From positions 1,550,001 to 1,614,000 of the forward strand of contig OZ243962.1 in assembly GCA_965214625.1 (NCBI GenBank): DNA of 64,000 bases, given 5' to 3'. Position 1 is the stretch's first letter. Each line of letters opens with the position of its first letter. The position numbers were made by a program, and so were the translations under genes. Of the stretch, positions 1 through 9,347 are shown piece by piece. This DNA is from G965214625 sp965214625. GTDB lineage: Bacteria > Pseudomonadota > Gammaproteobacteria > Arenicellales > Poriferihabitantaceae. Below the pieces are notes generated by a model. That model ran no database searches and was not told the origin of the DNA. It saw only the letters and a list, made by a program, of their open reading frames with translations.

Positions 1-1057
1 TAGCCACATGCTCCAATTTTGGAAGTTGACGCGCAATCATTGATCTGATCCCATTAATACTTGAGAGTCGCCCATTGCATCGATGCAATATAACAACGAA
101 AGCCAGCAGTTTCGGTAACGCATTACTTGGGTTTTCGGAAGTGACATAGCCAGCAAACAAGATAAATACGGCGGTTAAAATAATGACCGTTTCCTGTGAC
201 GGTGCAATGAGTGCATTCCATATCGAGGATTCCCTTTGCAAACGAGCAATTTCCCATACAGTATCTTTAATGAAGCCACTAACGTATTTCTCTCTACCAT
301 ATAGGCGTATAAGTCGTAGTGCCTGTAAATACTCGATCGTCTGTGCTGAGAGTCTTATCGCCAGTTTTCTTGCTTTCTGTCCTAATATTTTTAATCGATT
401 CAGGAGTGGATAAATCAAAAACAACACAAGAAAAATGATGACACCCGTAAAAATTGACCATTTCCAGTTCGTCACTATTAGCAAAACGAAATAGCTAGCA
501 AACATACATATTGTCACAATCGCCTCATTGATCAATTTCAAAAATCTGACTGCCGAAGTCGCGCTATTCAGTAAAACTTGTTTTTCCCCGGTTGAATAAC
601 TATTCACCAGTTTGTATTCCAGCGACATCAGTTGCATCACTACTTTGGTTTGTAACTGCGAACCGACCTTGGCCTCCAAATGGGCTCCGATAACAGCCGA
701 CACGTACTGAATCACTGACTTCCCGACTTGCAAACAAACCCCGATTCCAAGCAAAACCAAAAACAGATGCTGTTTTTCAAATCGTCCGCAAAGGTCCAGA
801 CCGACCGTGTCCGACACTGTTTGTATCACTTCAAGACAGTCTCCCGACTCGCTTGTGACCACAAAGACAGACAAAGCAAGCGCAGCCAAAGAGGCACCCT
901 CCAAAAACCCCACAACAATTCCCAATATCAGTAAGGATGCCATCAAGCCCTTATATTGAACGGCAAACCCCAAAATCAACCAGAAAGTTCTCTCGGCGGA
1001 TTTGCTCATGTTCTGAGTGCCCAACCGAAATAGAAAATTGGTTAACAGTTTACGCAT
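1..1057 (-). CDS. ABC exporter, transmembrane half (partial, 3' end beyond window)
   Basis: The reverse complement of the first kilobase is open from ATG at 1057 to the window edge (352 codons). It encodes a membrane domain with about five to six hydrophobic segments, laid out like the N-terminal domain of MsbA-type exporters; the nucleotide-binding domain would lie off the left edge. The start is fixed by an in-frame TGA 12 bases upstream, which is the stop of the preceding glycosyltransferase, so the two genes are in the same frame and almost touching. As the last gene seen in a surface-polysaccharide operon it is a candidate flippase or exporter for a lipid-linked product. The substrate is inferred only from context; neither Walker motifs nor the C-terminus can be seen. 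Confidence 0.8.
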   Translation of the reverse strand, partial: MRKLLTNFLFRLGTQNMSKSAERTFWLILGFAVQYKGLMASLLILGIVVGFLEGASLAALALSVFVVTSESGDCLEVIQTVSDTVGLDLCGRFEKQHLFLVLLGIGVCLQVGKSVIQYVSAVIGAHLEAKVGSQLQTKVVMQLMSLEYKLVNSYSTGEKQVLLNSATSAVRFLKLINEAIVTICMFASYFVLLIVTNWKWSIFTGVIIFLVLFLIYPLLNRLKILGQKARKLAIRLSAQTIEYLQALRLIRLYGREKYVSGFIKDTVWEIARLQRESSIWNALIAPSQETVIILTAVFILFAGYVTSENPSNALPKLLAFVVILHRCNGRLSSINGIRSMIARQLPKLEHVA

Positions 1058-1069
1058 AGGCCTTTTGCA

Positions 1070-2197
1070 TCAGTCGAACAGCGCCTGGTATAATTTGTTT
1101 TCCTTCTTGGCGCAGAAAGTCATTGAGTGTTTTTTTTCAATATTTTCTCTAGCCTTTTCCCTCATAGCCTGCAACGACGAATCTCGCATATCAATCAGCA
1201 TTTGCAATGTCTGTGCAATCGAACCAACATCACTCTTACAGAGCAAACCATTTTCGTTGTGGGTTATCAACTCCCGATGGGCCCGTATATTGGAGCTAAG
1301 CGTAATCAAGCCTGTTGACATTGCCTCCAGTATGACTTTGGGCATTCCAGAAGCATAGAATTGTGTCATCACAAAGACATTGTTTTCTCTTAGAATTACC
1401 GGAATCTCATCATTTTTGACATTGCCCATAAAGTTTATATTGAGGCAATATTTTCTCTGAATCTCAATCAGCTTGTCCTTATAAGGACCTTCACCAACAA
1501 TCACAACCTCACAGGGATGGTTTACTTTTGCCACCGCCTGCAAGACACCCTGGAAATTTTTCATCTCGACCAACCTTCCAATCAGTACGATTTTCAATTT
1601 TTCCTGGATCGGGATCTGTTGGTCGGCATAAGAAAACAATTGTTCATCCACTGCGTTCGGGATGACAGTGATTTTTCTTTTGTCCACGTTATAATTGACC
1701 AGGACATAATCCCGGTCCGATGGCGTCACCACAATAATTGCATCTGCAAGCCGGAAACCCAACCATTCCGAAAAAATCGCTTTTTTCAGGCGCCAACCGG
1801 ATAACCGCTGTTCCTTGACCATCATTTCTCGGGTCCGAACCCAGCCGCATCGCACAACAAATTTTGATCTGTGTGAAACCAGTTTGCCAAGAAAGCCAAC
1901 TAGCGCTCCTTGTGACTGGTTGCTTTTGAATATATTGGTTTTCCTGAATGCCTTCCAATGAACCAATGGCGCAAACAGAGCATACAATAATGGATGATTG
2001 AGATATTTTTTCGGCAGGATCTGCGCTGATGACAACATCGGCTGAAAATCAAGGTCCGTCTCGCCATAGGTTAGAAAACTGACACGGGTATTATATTTTT
2101 TGAAACAGGCGTAGTATCGGTTTTCCCTTTCGATCAATCCCTGCCTTGCCCAGATCTTGAGCGTCACACCAAACGAAAATAGGAGCATCATTCGCAC
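1070..2197 (-). CDS. GT4-family glycosyltransferase
   Basis: A 375-residue GT-B glycosyltransferase (group 1). The C-terminal half carries the typical strand 'IVLIGRLVEMKNF' near residue 207 and the nucleotide-sugar binding patch SGMPKVILEAMSTG near residue 285, where the E-x7-E motif is degenerate (a hydrophobic residue replaces the first Glu). N-terminal acceptor domain is poorly conserved, as usual. It lies between the epimerase and the ABC exporter in the same orientation, so it probably adds one sugar of the polysaccharide repeat at the cytoplasmic membrane face. Donor and acceptor cannot be read from the sequence. Confidence 0.85.
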   Translation of the reverse strand: MRMMLLFSFGVTLKIWARQGLIERENRYYACFKKYNTRVSFLTYGETDLDFQPMLSSAQILPKKYLNHPLLYALFAPLVHWKAFRKTNIFKSNQSQGALVGFLGKLVSHRSKFVVRCGWVRTREMMVKEQRLSGWRLKKAIFSEWLGFRLADAIIVVTPSDRDYVLVNYNVDKRKITVIPNAVDEQLFSYADQQIPIQEKLKIVLIGRLVEMKNFQGVLQAVAKVNHPCEVVIVGEGPYKDKLIEIQRKYCLNINFMGNVKNDEIPVILRENNVFVMTQFYASGMPKVILEAMSTGLITLSSNIRAHRELITHNENGLLCKSDVGSIAQTLQMLIDMRDSSLQAMREKARENIEKKHSMTFCAKKENKLYQALFD

Positions 2198-2231
2198 AAC
2201 TCAATCCCGATTTTCAATCCAGTACCGCAGA

Positions 2232-3239
2232 TCAGATCTGATAGTAGCTACGATACCACTGTACAAAATGCGCAATACCCGTCTCCAAGGTGGTCATAGG
2301 GCGATATCCGATGTCCGTTTCCAGTCGCTGCGTATCCGCTTCGGTCTCGGGAACATCGCCCGGTTGCATTGGCATAAAGTGATACTTGGCCTTGATTTTC
2401 AGGTTGTCCTCCAATACTTCAATATATCGCATGAGATTTTGCGGTGAGTTGTTACCGATATTGTAGATTCGATATTTACTTGCACTGGTCGCTGGATTCG
2501 GTTCGCTCCCGTTCCAGCCAGTGTCAGGTTGGGGAGTATGATCTATCACTCGTACCACGCCCTCAATAATGTCATCAACGTAGGTAAAATCCCGAACCAT
2601 ATTGCCATGATTAAAAACGGGGATAGGTTCCCCTGCCAATATGCCTCTGGTAAACAGGAAAAGCGCCATATCAGGACGACCCCAAGGACCATAAACAGTA
2701 AAAAACCGAAGTCCGGTCGTCGGCAAATCATATAGGTTTGAGTAACTGTGTGCCATCAACTCATTGGCTTTTTTACTGGCCGCATATAATGACATCGGAT
2801 GGTCTACATTATCTGACTCTGAAAAAGGCAGTTTGGTATTTGCACCATAAACTGAACTGGAAGAAGCATAAACCAGATGCTTTATGCCCCCATGCCGACA
2901 CCCTTCCAGAATATTGCCAAATCCAACTATGTTGGACTCGATATAAGCGTGCGGGTTTTCAATGGAATGACGGACTCCGGCCTGGGCCGCAAGATTGACG
3001 ACCACATCAAAGTGTTCAACTTCAAACAACTGTTCCACCTTTTTTCGGTCTGAAATGCTGAAATAGTGGCATGAGAAATGCTCCATTTTATTTAATCGAT
3101 CCAGTCTGGCCTGTTTGAGGGTCACGTCATAATAATTGTTCAGGTCATCAATGCCGATCACGCGATCACCTCGAGCTAAAAGCTGATGACTGAGGGTTGC
3201 ACCAATAAATCCGGCCGCTCCGGTGACTAAAATCTTCAT
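2232..3239 (-). CDS. NAD-dependent nucleotide-sugar epimerase (UDP-glucuronate 4-epimerase type)
   Basis: A 335-residue extended short-chain dehydrogenase. The Rossmann motif GAAGFIG is at residues 7-13, the catalytic pair Y152-xxx-K156 sits in YAASK, and the Ser cluster ASSSSVYG is just upstream. The N-terminal sequence and the 'GIDDLNNYYDV' patch resemble UDP-glucuronate 4-epimerases (LspL/Cap1J type), which invert C4 of UDP-hexuronic acids. It follows a UDP-HexNAc-type 6-dehydrogenase with a 21-base gap, so the two probably act in series to make a galacto-configured uronic acid donor. Whether the substrate is N-acetylated is not visible. Confidence 0.88.
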   Translation of the reverse strand: MKILVTGAAGFIGATLSHQLLARGDRVIGIDDLNNYYDVTLKQARLDRLNKMEHFSCHYFSISDRKKVEQLFEVEHFDVVVNLAAQAGVRHSIENPHAYIESNIVGFGNILEGCRHGGIKHLVYASSSSVYGANTKLPFSESDNVDHPMSLYAASKKANELMAHSYSNLYDLPTTGLRFFTVYGPWGRPDMALFLFTRGILAGEPIPVFNHGNMVRDFTYVDDIIEGVVRVIDHTPQPDTGWNGSEPNPATSASKYRIYNIGNNSPQNLMRYIEVLEDNLKIKAKYHFMPMQPGDVPETEADTQRLETDIGYRPMTTLETGIAHFVQWYRSYYQI

Positions 3240-3260
3240 TTTCCCCTATGCGTTGAGCAC

Positions 3261-4544
3261 TTATAACGACCAATAACCCAAATGGGCCTGCTCGATAGTC
3301 CGCCTGGGCAACACACCCTTTACGTCAATCAAACAGGCGCCGGGCAGTAATTTGTCAAAGTAATGCTCAATCGACATATTGACCAATTGTCTGTGTGGAA
3401 CAGCAAGAATCAATGCACCCGCTTTCGGTAATGCAGACCAGTCTTTGAGTACGATCCCATATTCTTCTATCGCCTCCTTCGGGTCTGCAATCGGGTCACA
3501 AACTGAAATATCGAAACCGAAAGATTGTAACTCAGTAATAATGCTGACAACCTGGCTATTTCTCAGATCAGGACAGTTTTCCTTAAATGTCAATCCACAG
3601 ATATTTATTCTTCGAGAGAGCTGGCCGTTGGAACCGGACATGATCAATTTAACCGCTTTCTCAGCAATAAATTTTCCCATGACGCTATTTATGCGTCTTC
3701 CCGACAAGATGACTTCGGGCAGATAGCCAACCGATTGCGCCTTGTCGGTCAGATAATAGGGATCCACGCCGATACAGTGACCGCCAACCAGTCCCGGACG
3801 AAACTTCAGGAAATTCCATTTGGTTTCCGCCGCATCCAGCACTTCATTGGTATTTATTCCCAATCGGTCAAAAAGCAAGGCCAATTCGTTCACGAAGGCG
3901 ATATTCAGATCGCGTTGGGTATTTTCGATCACCTTGGCCGCTTCAGCCACCTTGATGCTGGAGGCCCGGTAGATGCCAGCATCAACGATTGAGCCGTACA
4001 GGGCTTCCAGTCTTTCACAACTGGCCTCCGTATCTCCTGCAACCACCTTGACAATCTTTTGCAAGGTATGGCGCTTGTCCCCCGGATTGATTCTCTCTGG
4101 AGAATAGCCGACATTAAAATCTACTTTCCATTTCAAGCCAGAGGCGGTTTCCAGCTCAGGGACACAGATGTCTTCGGTCGCTCCCGGAAAAACCGTTGAC
4201 TCATAAACAACAAGGGCCCCTTTTGCCATGACACTACCAACAGCACGACTGGCAGCAACCAGTGATCCCATATCAGGATGATTAGATTCATCCACCGGAG
4301 TCGGTACCGCGATGATATAGACATCCTGCTCGACCAATCCATCCATATGATCACGAAAAGTTAGCTTTCCGGCCCGCGAGAAGGCTTCTGTGGAGACCTC
4401 TCCTGTACGGTCTATTCCTTGGCGATATTGATTCAATAGGTTCTGATTGAGATCAAAGCCAACCGTACGGTATTTTTCCCCAAAAGCAACCGCAAGCTGC
4501 AATCCAACATAACCAAGCCCAATGATCCCGATTTTTATTTCCAT
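3261..4544 (-). CDS. UDP-sugar 6-dehydrogenase (TviB/WbpO-like)
   Basis: A 427-residue nucleotide-sugar dehydrogenase that oxidises C6 of a UDP-sugar to a uronic acid using two NAD+. The N-terminal NAD motif GLGYVG is at residues 9-14. The catalytic cysteine is C257 in GGHCIGVDPYYL, followed by the C-terminal UDP-binding domain. Sequence style (GIDRTGEV, GYSPERINPGDK) matches the UDP-HexNAc dehydrogenases of Vi antigen and Pseudomonas O-antigen pathways better than UDP-glucose dehydrogenase. An AsnB-like amidotransferase further up the operon could amidate the resulting uronate, as WbpS-type proteins do; that link is an inference. Confidence 0.9.
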   Translation of the reverse strand: MEIKIGIIGLGYVGLQLAVAFGEKYRTVGFDLNQNLLNQYRQGIDRTGEVSTEAFSRAGKLTFRDHMDGLVEQDVYIIAVPTPVDESNHPDMGSLVAASRAVGSVMAKGALVVYESTVFPGATEDICVPELETASGLKWKVDFNVGYSPERINPGDKRHTLQKIVKVVAGDTEASCERLEALYGSIVDAGIYRASSIKVAEAAKVIENTQRDLNIAFVNELALLFDRLGINTNEVLDAAETKWNFLKFRPGLVGGHCIGVDPYYLTDKAQSVGYLPEVILSGRRINSVMGKFIAEKAVKLIMSGSNGQLSRRINICGLTFKENCPDLRNSQVVSIITELQSFGFDISVCDPIADPKEAIEEYGIVLKDWSALPKAGALILAVPHRQLVNMSIEHYFDKLLPGACLIDVKGVLPRRTIEQAHLGYWSL

Positions 4545-4659
4545 AAGTTACTTGTCATTCAGAAAAAAGAAGGGTCGGCATCAACTTGAAGAGAGTAATT
4601 GTGACTGAATGGAGTTGCCATCAGACCCCTCCTCTTTCGTACAACGAAGGCAATATCGA

Positions 4660-5370
4660 CTAGGTGCTGCTACGTATGATTTCAAATTCACGCGAGAGAT
4701 TCTTGATCATTTTCAGTTGCTCCAGCGTCATGGCACCCAAATGGGCTTTTTCATAGTGAAGCTGCATAGCATAGCTAATTGTGTAATGCTTTTCCAGATA
4801 CTGGCAACCCAGACTCGCCGCATAGAGCGCCCCCGCAATCCCCAACGAATGATCACTGAATCCGGAAAATATTGAGCCCTTGAAATCCGGGAAACGAAGA
4901 TCCTCCAACAACGTGGGATAGTCGCTGATACAATAAAGATAGATGCAATTGTCCAAAATCGATATACGGTTCGTCTGGTGATCATGTGGGACGGAAACAA
5001 ACACCGTTTCCTTTCTGTCTTGAATACGATCGACCAGTTCCGGGTTCTCCTTATGGGTGCGTGCCGCCACCTTATAATAGGTTTGCTTCAATTCCTCACA
5101 CCAAGTCAGTGTTTCCTCTGTAAATGCAGTCGCAAAGACGGGCAGACCGATTCGGTCACCATATTCCTTCAATCGTTTGAATTCATCGAAAGACAATTCC
5201 CTGTTCCGCAGATAGTCATCAGGGTCGTCTACAAACAAACCAGCAGGATAAAGCTGAAGCTTGGCCGCATTCGCACCACCGAGCTTTGACTGTAAAATCA
5301 TCTGTTCTGCGACATCTATATCGGTGCCGAATTGCGGGGAGATTTCAGAAATAATAAACATGCTTAGCAA
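4660..5370 (-). CDS. Short NeuB-like (sialic acid synthase family) protein lacking the SAF domain
   Basis: A 236-residue protein that covers only the TIM-barrel part of the NeuB family; canonical members are about 330-350 residues because of a C-terminal antifreeze-like (SAF) domain, absent here. Metal-ligand histidines are kept (SDH at 172-174, EKH at 193-195), as are E9 and the K37-x-Q39 pair. However the N-terminal N-H-x-G signature is replaced by PQFG and the usual K-I-x-S-G-E strand reads KVAARTHKE, so a phosphate-binding serine is missing. ATG at 5370 overlaps the CMP-sugar synthetase stop by 7 bases; ATG at 5361 is an alternative. It probably makes, or binds, a nonulosonate-like product, but changed catalysis is possible. 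Confidence 0.75.
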   Translation of the reverse strand: MLSMFIISEISPQFGTDIDVAEQMILQSKLGGANAAKLQLYPAGLFVDDPDDYLRNRELSFDEFKRLKEYGDRIGLPVFATAFTEETLTWCEELKQTYYKVAARTHKENPELVDRIQDRKETVFVSVPHDHQTNRISILDNCIYLYCISDYPTLLEDLRFPDFKGSIFSGFSDHSLGIAGALYAASLGCQYLEKHYTISYAMQLHYEKAHLGAMTLEQLKMIKNLSREFEIIRSST

Positions 5371-5966
5371 TGACTGGAGGTTCTTCGTTTCAAAAAATTA
5401 TTTTCATCCTGATACTTCAGACATAACAAATCAAGATCATCCAGTGTATGGATATCAAGATAATCATTGCTGATCGCGCCAAGATTGGCACTTAGGAACG
5501 TATTGTACAGACACACCCGATCAATCACTCGCAGTGCAGCATTCTGAATCCCCTTTTGGTTCAGCGAAATCACCTCCCATAGTGAGTTCTCCCGCAACAG
5601 CCATGTTGCCTTGTCAATGTCTGTCGATGTGATCTCTGGCGAGTTGGCCTGTATCGATAACAGAATTTCCGCTTTTTGTTGATAGCATTCAGTGTACCAC
5701 TGATCAGCATGCCTGATCACTTCCATTTTAGGCACATCATCGTCAGCCAGTGCCAACGGACGGGGGATCACATCGGCACCTGCTTTGTTAGCGATGGCCG
5801 CAATCTCATCATCTTCAGTGGACACGAAAACACGGTCTGCTTCCTTCGACTGCAAGCTCGCCTCAATGGCCCATTCAATCATTGGCCGCCCGAAAACAGG
5901 AACAATGTTTTTCCTCGGCAGTCGTTTGGACCCGCCCCTTGCGGGAATAACAGCGATGACAGTCAT
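5364..5966 (-). CDS. Acylneuraminate cytidylyltransferase-like (CMP-nonulosonate synthetase)
   Basis: A 200-residue nucleotidyltransferase with the N-terminal CTP-binding signature IPARGGSKRLPRKN and the downstream pattern FVSTEDDEIAAIA that define the NeuA/PseF/LegF family. It would activate a nonulosonic acid as its CMP ester in the cytoplasm. At 200 residues it is somewhat shorter than the 231-residue homologue at 50.4 kb, and the two are clearly different proteins. It is translationally coupled to the short NeuB-like gene downstream and preceded by a MurG-like transferase, so the three form a small cassette inside the operon. Confidence 0.87.
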   Translation of the reverse strand: MTVIAVIPARGGSKRLPRKNIVPVFGRPMIEWAIEASLQSKEADRVFVSTEDDEIAAIANKAGADVIPRPLALADDDVPKMEVIRHADQWYTECYQQKAEILLSIQANSPEITSTDIDKATWLLRENSLWEVISLNQKGIQNAALRVIDRVCLYNTFLSANLGAISNDYLDIHTLDDLDLLCLKYQDENNFLKRRTSSHC

Positions 5967-6003
5967 CTGGTCTGATTTTTATCCGATGCTAAATATCCAG
6001 CCG

Positions 6004-7098
6004 CTAATGCTTGACTCGATTCATAATATCTTCAGCAATGACACTGGCTCCATCGCTTCGGTACTCGTGCTCTTCGATTCGCTTTCTTATCTGCGTATAT
6101 TCAGCCTCGATGAATCCATGCAATGAATCTTCTAACGCATAAACAAACCGGTCCAGCGAGATAAAGGATCCCAGCCCCTCCTGCTTAATATAAAACAAGT
6201 TTCTTTCTATTTCCGGATTTTGCCCTTCCCCCAAAAGTAAAATCGGAATGCGATAGGCAATGCATTCGGAAATGGTGTTGAACCCCCCACGCGTAATGAC
6301 CAAGTCCACATTGGGAATATAGTCTGAGAAATAATCGGTGTTTGGAATGACACTGATGTTGTCCCCTTTTAATCCATACTTTTCCGCAATCACAAAGTGG
6401 ATATCATTGATTTTGCCGATCGTCTTGAGTGCAGTTTCAATATGCTGATTCAACACTTCAGCGCCACTATCCATGATCATTACGGTGAATTTTCCGCCAG
6501 CCTCAACCGATTTATATTTTTCTAGATGATTGACAATAAAGGGGACCGTTCTGGCTATCTTGTGATAGACCCTGAGAATCTCTTCTGGCGTAAACGGAGG
6601 GAAATAGAGGGTATCCGCTTGATTGGCATAGAGCCGTAATTTTTCCATGACATCGCTGTTAACTGGCGCAGGGTATAGCTTGGAAAAAAACCAGTCCCAA
6701 GTGAAATGGGCAACACCGAACGATGGAATACCAAACAACCTGGCAAGCGGAAATGCCTCACAGACAAAATCTGACAGGATAAAATCATACTGCCCCAGAT
6801 TTTCCTCGGCCTCAATGAAGGCCTTGGAGCGATCAATATAATCCTGAAAGAAACACCGGATCGCCTCAATATTCGGTGACCCATCACTGTTTCTGGGCCA
6901 GGCAATATTATTAAACTTGTCGATAAACTGGGCTTCTGAAAAAAACCGTTTTGCTGCGCCTTCCCTTGATCCGGTCTGTACTGTCGCCTTGATAGTCGGA
7001 TCCAGTTTTCTGATTTCATCATAAATCGCTCGCTGGCGTACCAAGTGTCCAAATCCCTCATCGGACAAGTACGCTTTATATGCCATCATCGAACTCAT
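6004..7098 (-). CDS. MurG-like (GT28-type) glycosyltransferase
   Basis: A 364-residue GT-B protein. The N-terminus 'YLSDEGFGHLVRQRAIYDEI' has the glycine/histidine loop typical of MurG and related UDP-glycosyltransferases. The C-terminal half has 'NVDLVITRGGFNTISECIA', the donor-binding GG-x-x-T-x-x-E element near residue 275. It lies 37 bases upstream of the CMP-nonulosonate synthetase and in the same orientation, so it may be the transferase for the unusual sugar made by that cassette. ATG at 7098 is used; a second ATG in frame lies nine to twelve bases downstream. Specificity is not readable. Confidence 0.75.
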   Translation of the reverse strand: MSSMMAYKAYLSDEGFGHLVRQRAIYDEIRKLDPTIKATVQTGSREGAAKRFFSEAQFIDKFNNIAWPRNSDGSPNIEAIRCFFQDYIDRSKAFIEAEENLGQYDFILSDFVCEAFPLARLFGIPSFGVAHFTWDWFFSKLYPAPVNSDVMEKLRLYANQADTLYFPPFTPEEILRVYHKIARTVPFIVNHLEKYKSVEAGGKFTVMIMDSGAEVLNQHIETALKTIGKINDIHFVIAEKYGLKGDNISVIPNTDYFSDYIPNVDLVITRGGFNTISECIAYRIPILLLGEGQNPEIERNLFYIKQEGLGSFISLDRFVYALEDSLHGFIEAEYTQIRKRIEEHEYRSDGASVIAEDIMNRVKH

Positions 7099-7397
7099 AT
7101 TAATTTACGAGGAAACCGTGCTGTTGTCATGCCCAGTATGGACCATCTCAGGATTTAAAGAAAACTTCCAACAACGGCCATGATAAGCCTTAATTTAAGC
7201 TATCCTTGTGACCTAATGGGTCTCAAGATCAGCCTCGCTAAGTATAGAATGAACTACTGACCACCACAGCGGTACGTGTGATAAAAACAAACGGGCCGAT
7301 ACCAGATGTCATTACGGGAGCTTCGTGACAGCGGATTATATGTTTGTTTGCGTTCAATGTCGTTAGCAAAAGCAGCAGAGAGAAAGTGATGGAACTG
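7099..7397. other. Intergenic gap inside the polysaccharide locus
   Basis: About 300 bases between the MurG-like gene and the large membrane protein. No reading frame here has coding character, and no convincing hairpin terminator or promoter could be picked out by eye. It is one of the few real breaks in the operon, so a separate promoter for the distal genes could lie here. Confidence 0.4.
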
Positions 7398-9347
7398 TCA
7401 GATATCTGTATTGATGCTGTAAATCGAAACACCTTCCAGTTCTTCTTCCAGTAAAAACTGTTGCGGATGACGAGCAACAAACTGCGAGAAACTGTCGCTG
7501 TATGCCTTCTCGTGATGTCGAATGTCAACCGGCCAATGTTTGCCGATGGAACCGATGTGGCTCAAATCTCCCATTCTTCGATTGACCACCAACAAACCCC
7601 CGTTGTAATCGGAAAAGTCCTCCAAACGATATTCCTTCCGGGTCGTACTGGTCGCACCCAGACCATAAAATTTATGACCATTGTACTGATGGTCCGTATA
7701 GGCATTAATCACATATCCCGTCACTCTGTCGGACAATACCTTATTTGCCGGAAACCGGTTTAACATCTCAGTGATATCCTGCAAGTAGCGATGATCACTT
7801 CCTTGGGCAACAGGCTTTAGCATTGCCACCTTACTGTAGTGGTTAAAGACAAATCCGGCATCAAACCGAAAAAGCAGGATGACTGTCATCAAACACAAGA
7901 TACCGTACCCGGCCTTGCGGTATAAATATTTCGTTTGGAAAATGGTTGTCCCCCAATTCACCACCATCCATGCCATGAACAGCTCCAGCGGGACCAGATA
8001 ACAAAGACGCCAGAGCACCTCGGGCCAGCTGACCCGCAAAAATAGATCCACAAAGACCGGATTGAATATCGTCCAGGCTGGCACAAACAAACCAGCAGCG
8101 ATGATCGGTGGCAATTGCCTTCGTTTCGAGAACAGAAAATAGACTATATAAGCCCACACACCCCATATCGTAAGCACCTGAAAAAACTGCCCTGCAGGAT
8201 CCAGAACAAAAAGATGCTTGAAAAATGGCAGTAGCTGTGCAACCGAAATGATGAACCCACCATCAAGGGCGAAACTTCTTACTTTGTACAGATACAGCCA
8301 GCCATGGACACAAAGATATCCAGCGATCAGAACCAATAGACAGACGAGAATCTTTCTCGAATCAGGTGTCTGCCAGAGCACCTTGACAGGGCTAGCGAGA
8401 CGAGGCTGCATCAACCCCGTTCTCAGGCCCCGCAAAAACAAAGTGCCGACCAGTAATGTCAGCATCACCGCAATATACAATGCCTCCTGATGATGGAGCA
8501 TTAGCGTTGTCAGGCCTAATAACGATGACAACAACAGTGTTTTGTGAAAAGGAATCTGGCCTTTAAGAAATTGACAAACAACAATCAAAACGGACCAAAA
8601 TCCGGTCAAAGCCAGATAGGCGGGAGCAAATGCATAGTATCGGACAAAGCTGAAGGGACCGATGCCAAAGTGGAAAATCAGAAAAAAAACACTGATCAAA
8701 GCAGCGATTTGAATCTGGCATGAACAAAATGGCGAATCGGCAAACACGGTTCGCGCAAACGCATGGAAGGACATGCAGAACAAGACAAAATTGATCGTCC
8801 AGATGGCCGACAGACCGGTTTCAAACTCCATATCCGTCAGCACCAACAGCCACGCACAGAAATGATACCAGTAGTAGTTAGACTGGGAGACAATATCCCA
8901 GAGCGGTCTTTCCCATGCTTGTGGCACCTGGGACCAAAATAGCGTGAATTGCCTGATCTTGGAAATATGCCAAAGAGAATCGCTGGGCACTTCGGTATAG
9001 GGGCCGACCACCACCGCATAGAGTGCCAGCACCGTAACCAAGACCGGCGTTATCCATGAGAATTTGCCCATGGACCACGAAAACGAAATGCGCCTTCCCC
9101 CCGCCCGCTGTTTCAGCCTATACAGATTAAACGCCAGCAACGGCACCATCAACCCAAAGTAGATCCCCGAAAAATAGCTGAACGGAACATGAAGCAGTCG
9201 AAAAAACAAGATCAATGCCAGAAAATAAAACAAGGAGGCGATCGGATATAAGTACCACTCCCGTCTCGGATTGTTGTTGCAAGCATAAAGTAGAGCCCAT
9301 CCGGGCACCGTCAGGCAAAAAATGTAAACGACGGTAAAACCGATCAT
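7398..9347 (-). CDS. Large polytopic membrane protein, GT-C-like
   Basis: A 649-residue protein with roughly eleven to thirteen hydrophobic helices followed by a soluble C-terminal domain of about 150 residues that ends in a short beta-rich stretch. An acidic loop near residue 115 (VPSDSLWHISKIRQF) follows the first helices, the place where GT-C glycosyltransferases carry their catalytic Asp, and WYHFCAWLL follows soon after. This suggests a lipid-linked-sugar transferase or polymerase acting on the periplasmic side. The stop overlaps nothing downstream; the start overlaps the stop of the sugar phosphotransferase gene by four bases. I do not recognise a named family with confidence. Confidence 0.6.
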   Translation of the reverse strand: MIGFTVVYIFCLTVPGWALLYACNNNPRREWYLYPIASLFYFLALILFFRLLHVPFSYFSGIYFGLMVPLLAFNLYRLKQRAGGRRISFSWSMGKFSWITPVLVTVLALYAVVVGPYTEVPSDSLWHISKIRQFTLFWSQVPQAWERPLWDIVSQSNYYWYHFCAWLLVLTDMEFETGLSAIWTINFVLFCMSFHAFARTVFADSPFCSCQIQIAALISVFFLIFHFGIGPFSFVRYYAFAPAYLALTGFWSVLIVVCQFLKGQIPFHKTLLLSSLLGLTTLMLHHQEALYIAVMLTLLVGTLFLRGLRTGLMQPRLASPVKVLWQTPDSRKILVCLLVLIAGYLCVHGWLYLYKVRSFALDGGFIISVAQLLPFFKHLFVLDPAGQFFQVLTIWGVWAYIVYFLFSKRRQLPPIIAAGLFVPAWTIFNPVFVDLFLRVSWPEVLWRLCYLVPLELFMAWMVVNWGTTIFQTKYLYRKAGYGILCLMTVILLFRFDAGFVFNHYSKVAMLKPVAQGSDHRYLQDITEMLNRFPANKVLSDRVTGYVINAYTDHQYNGHKFYGLGATSTTRKEYRLEDFSDYNGGLLVVNRRMGDLSHIGSIGKHWPVDIRHHEKAYSDSFSQFVARHPQQFLLEEELEGVSIYSINTDI

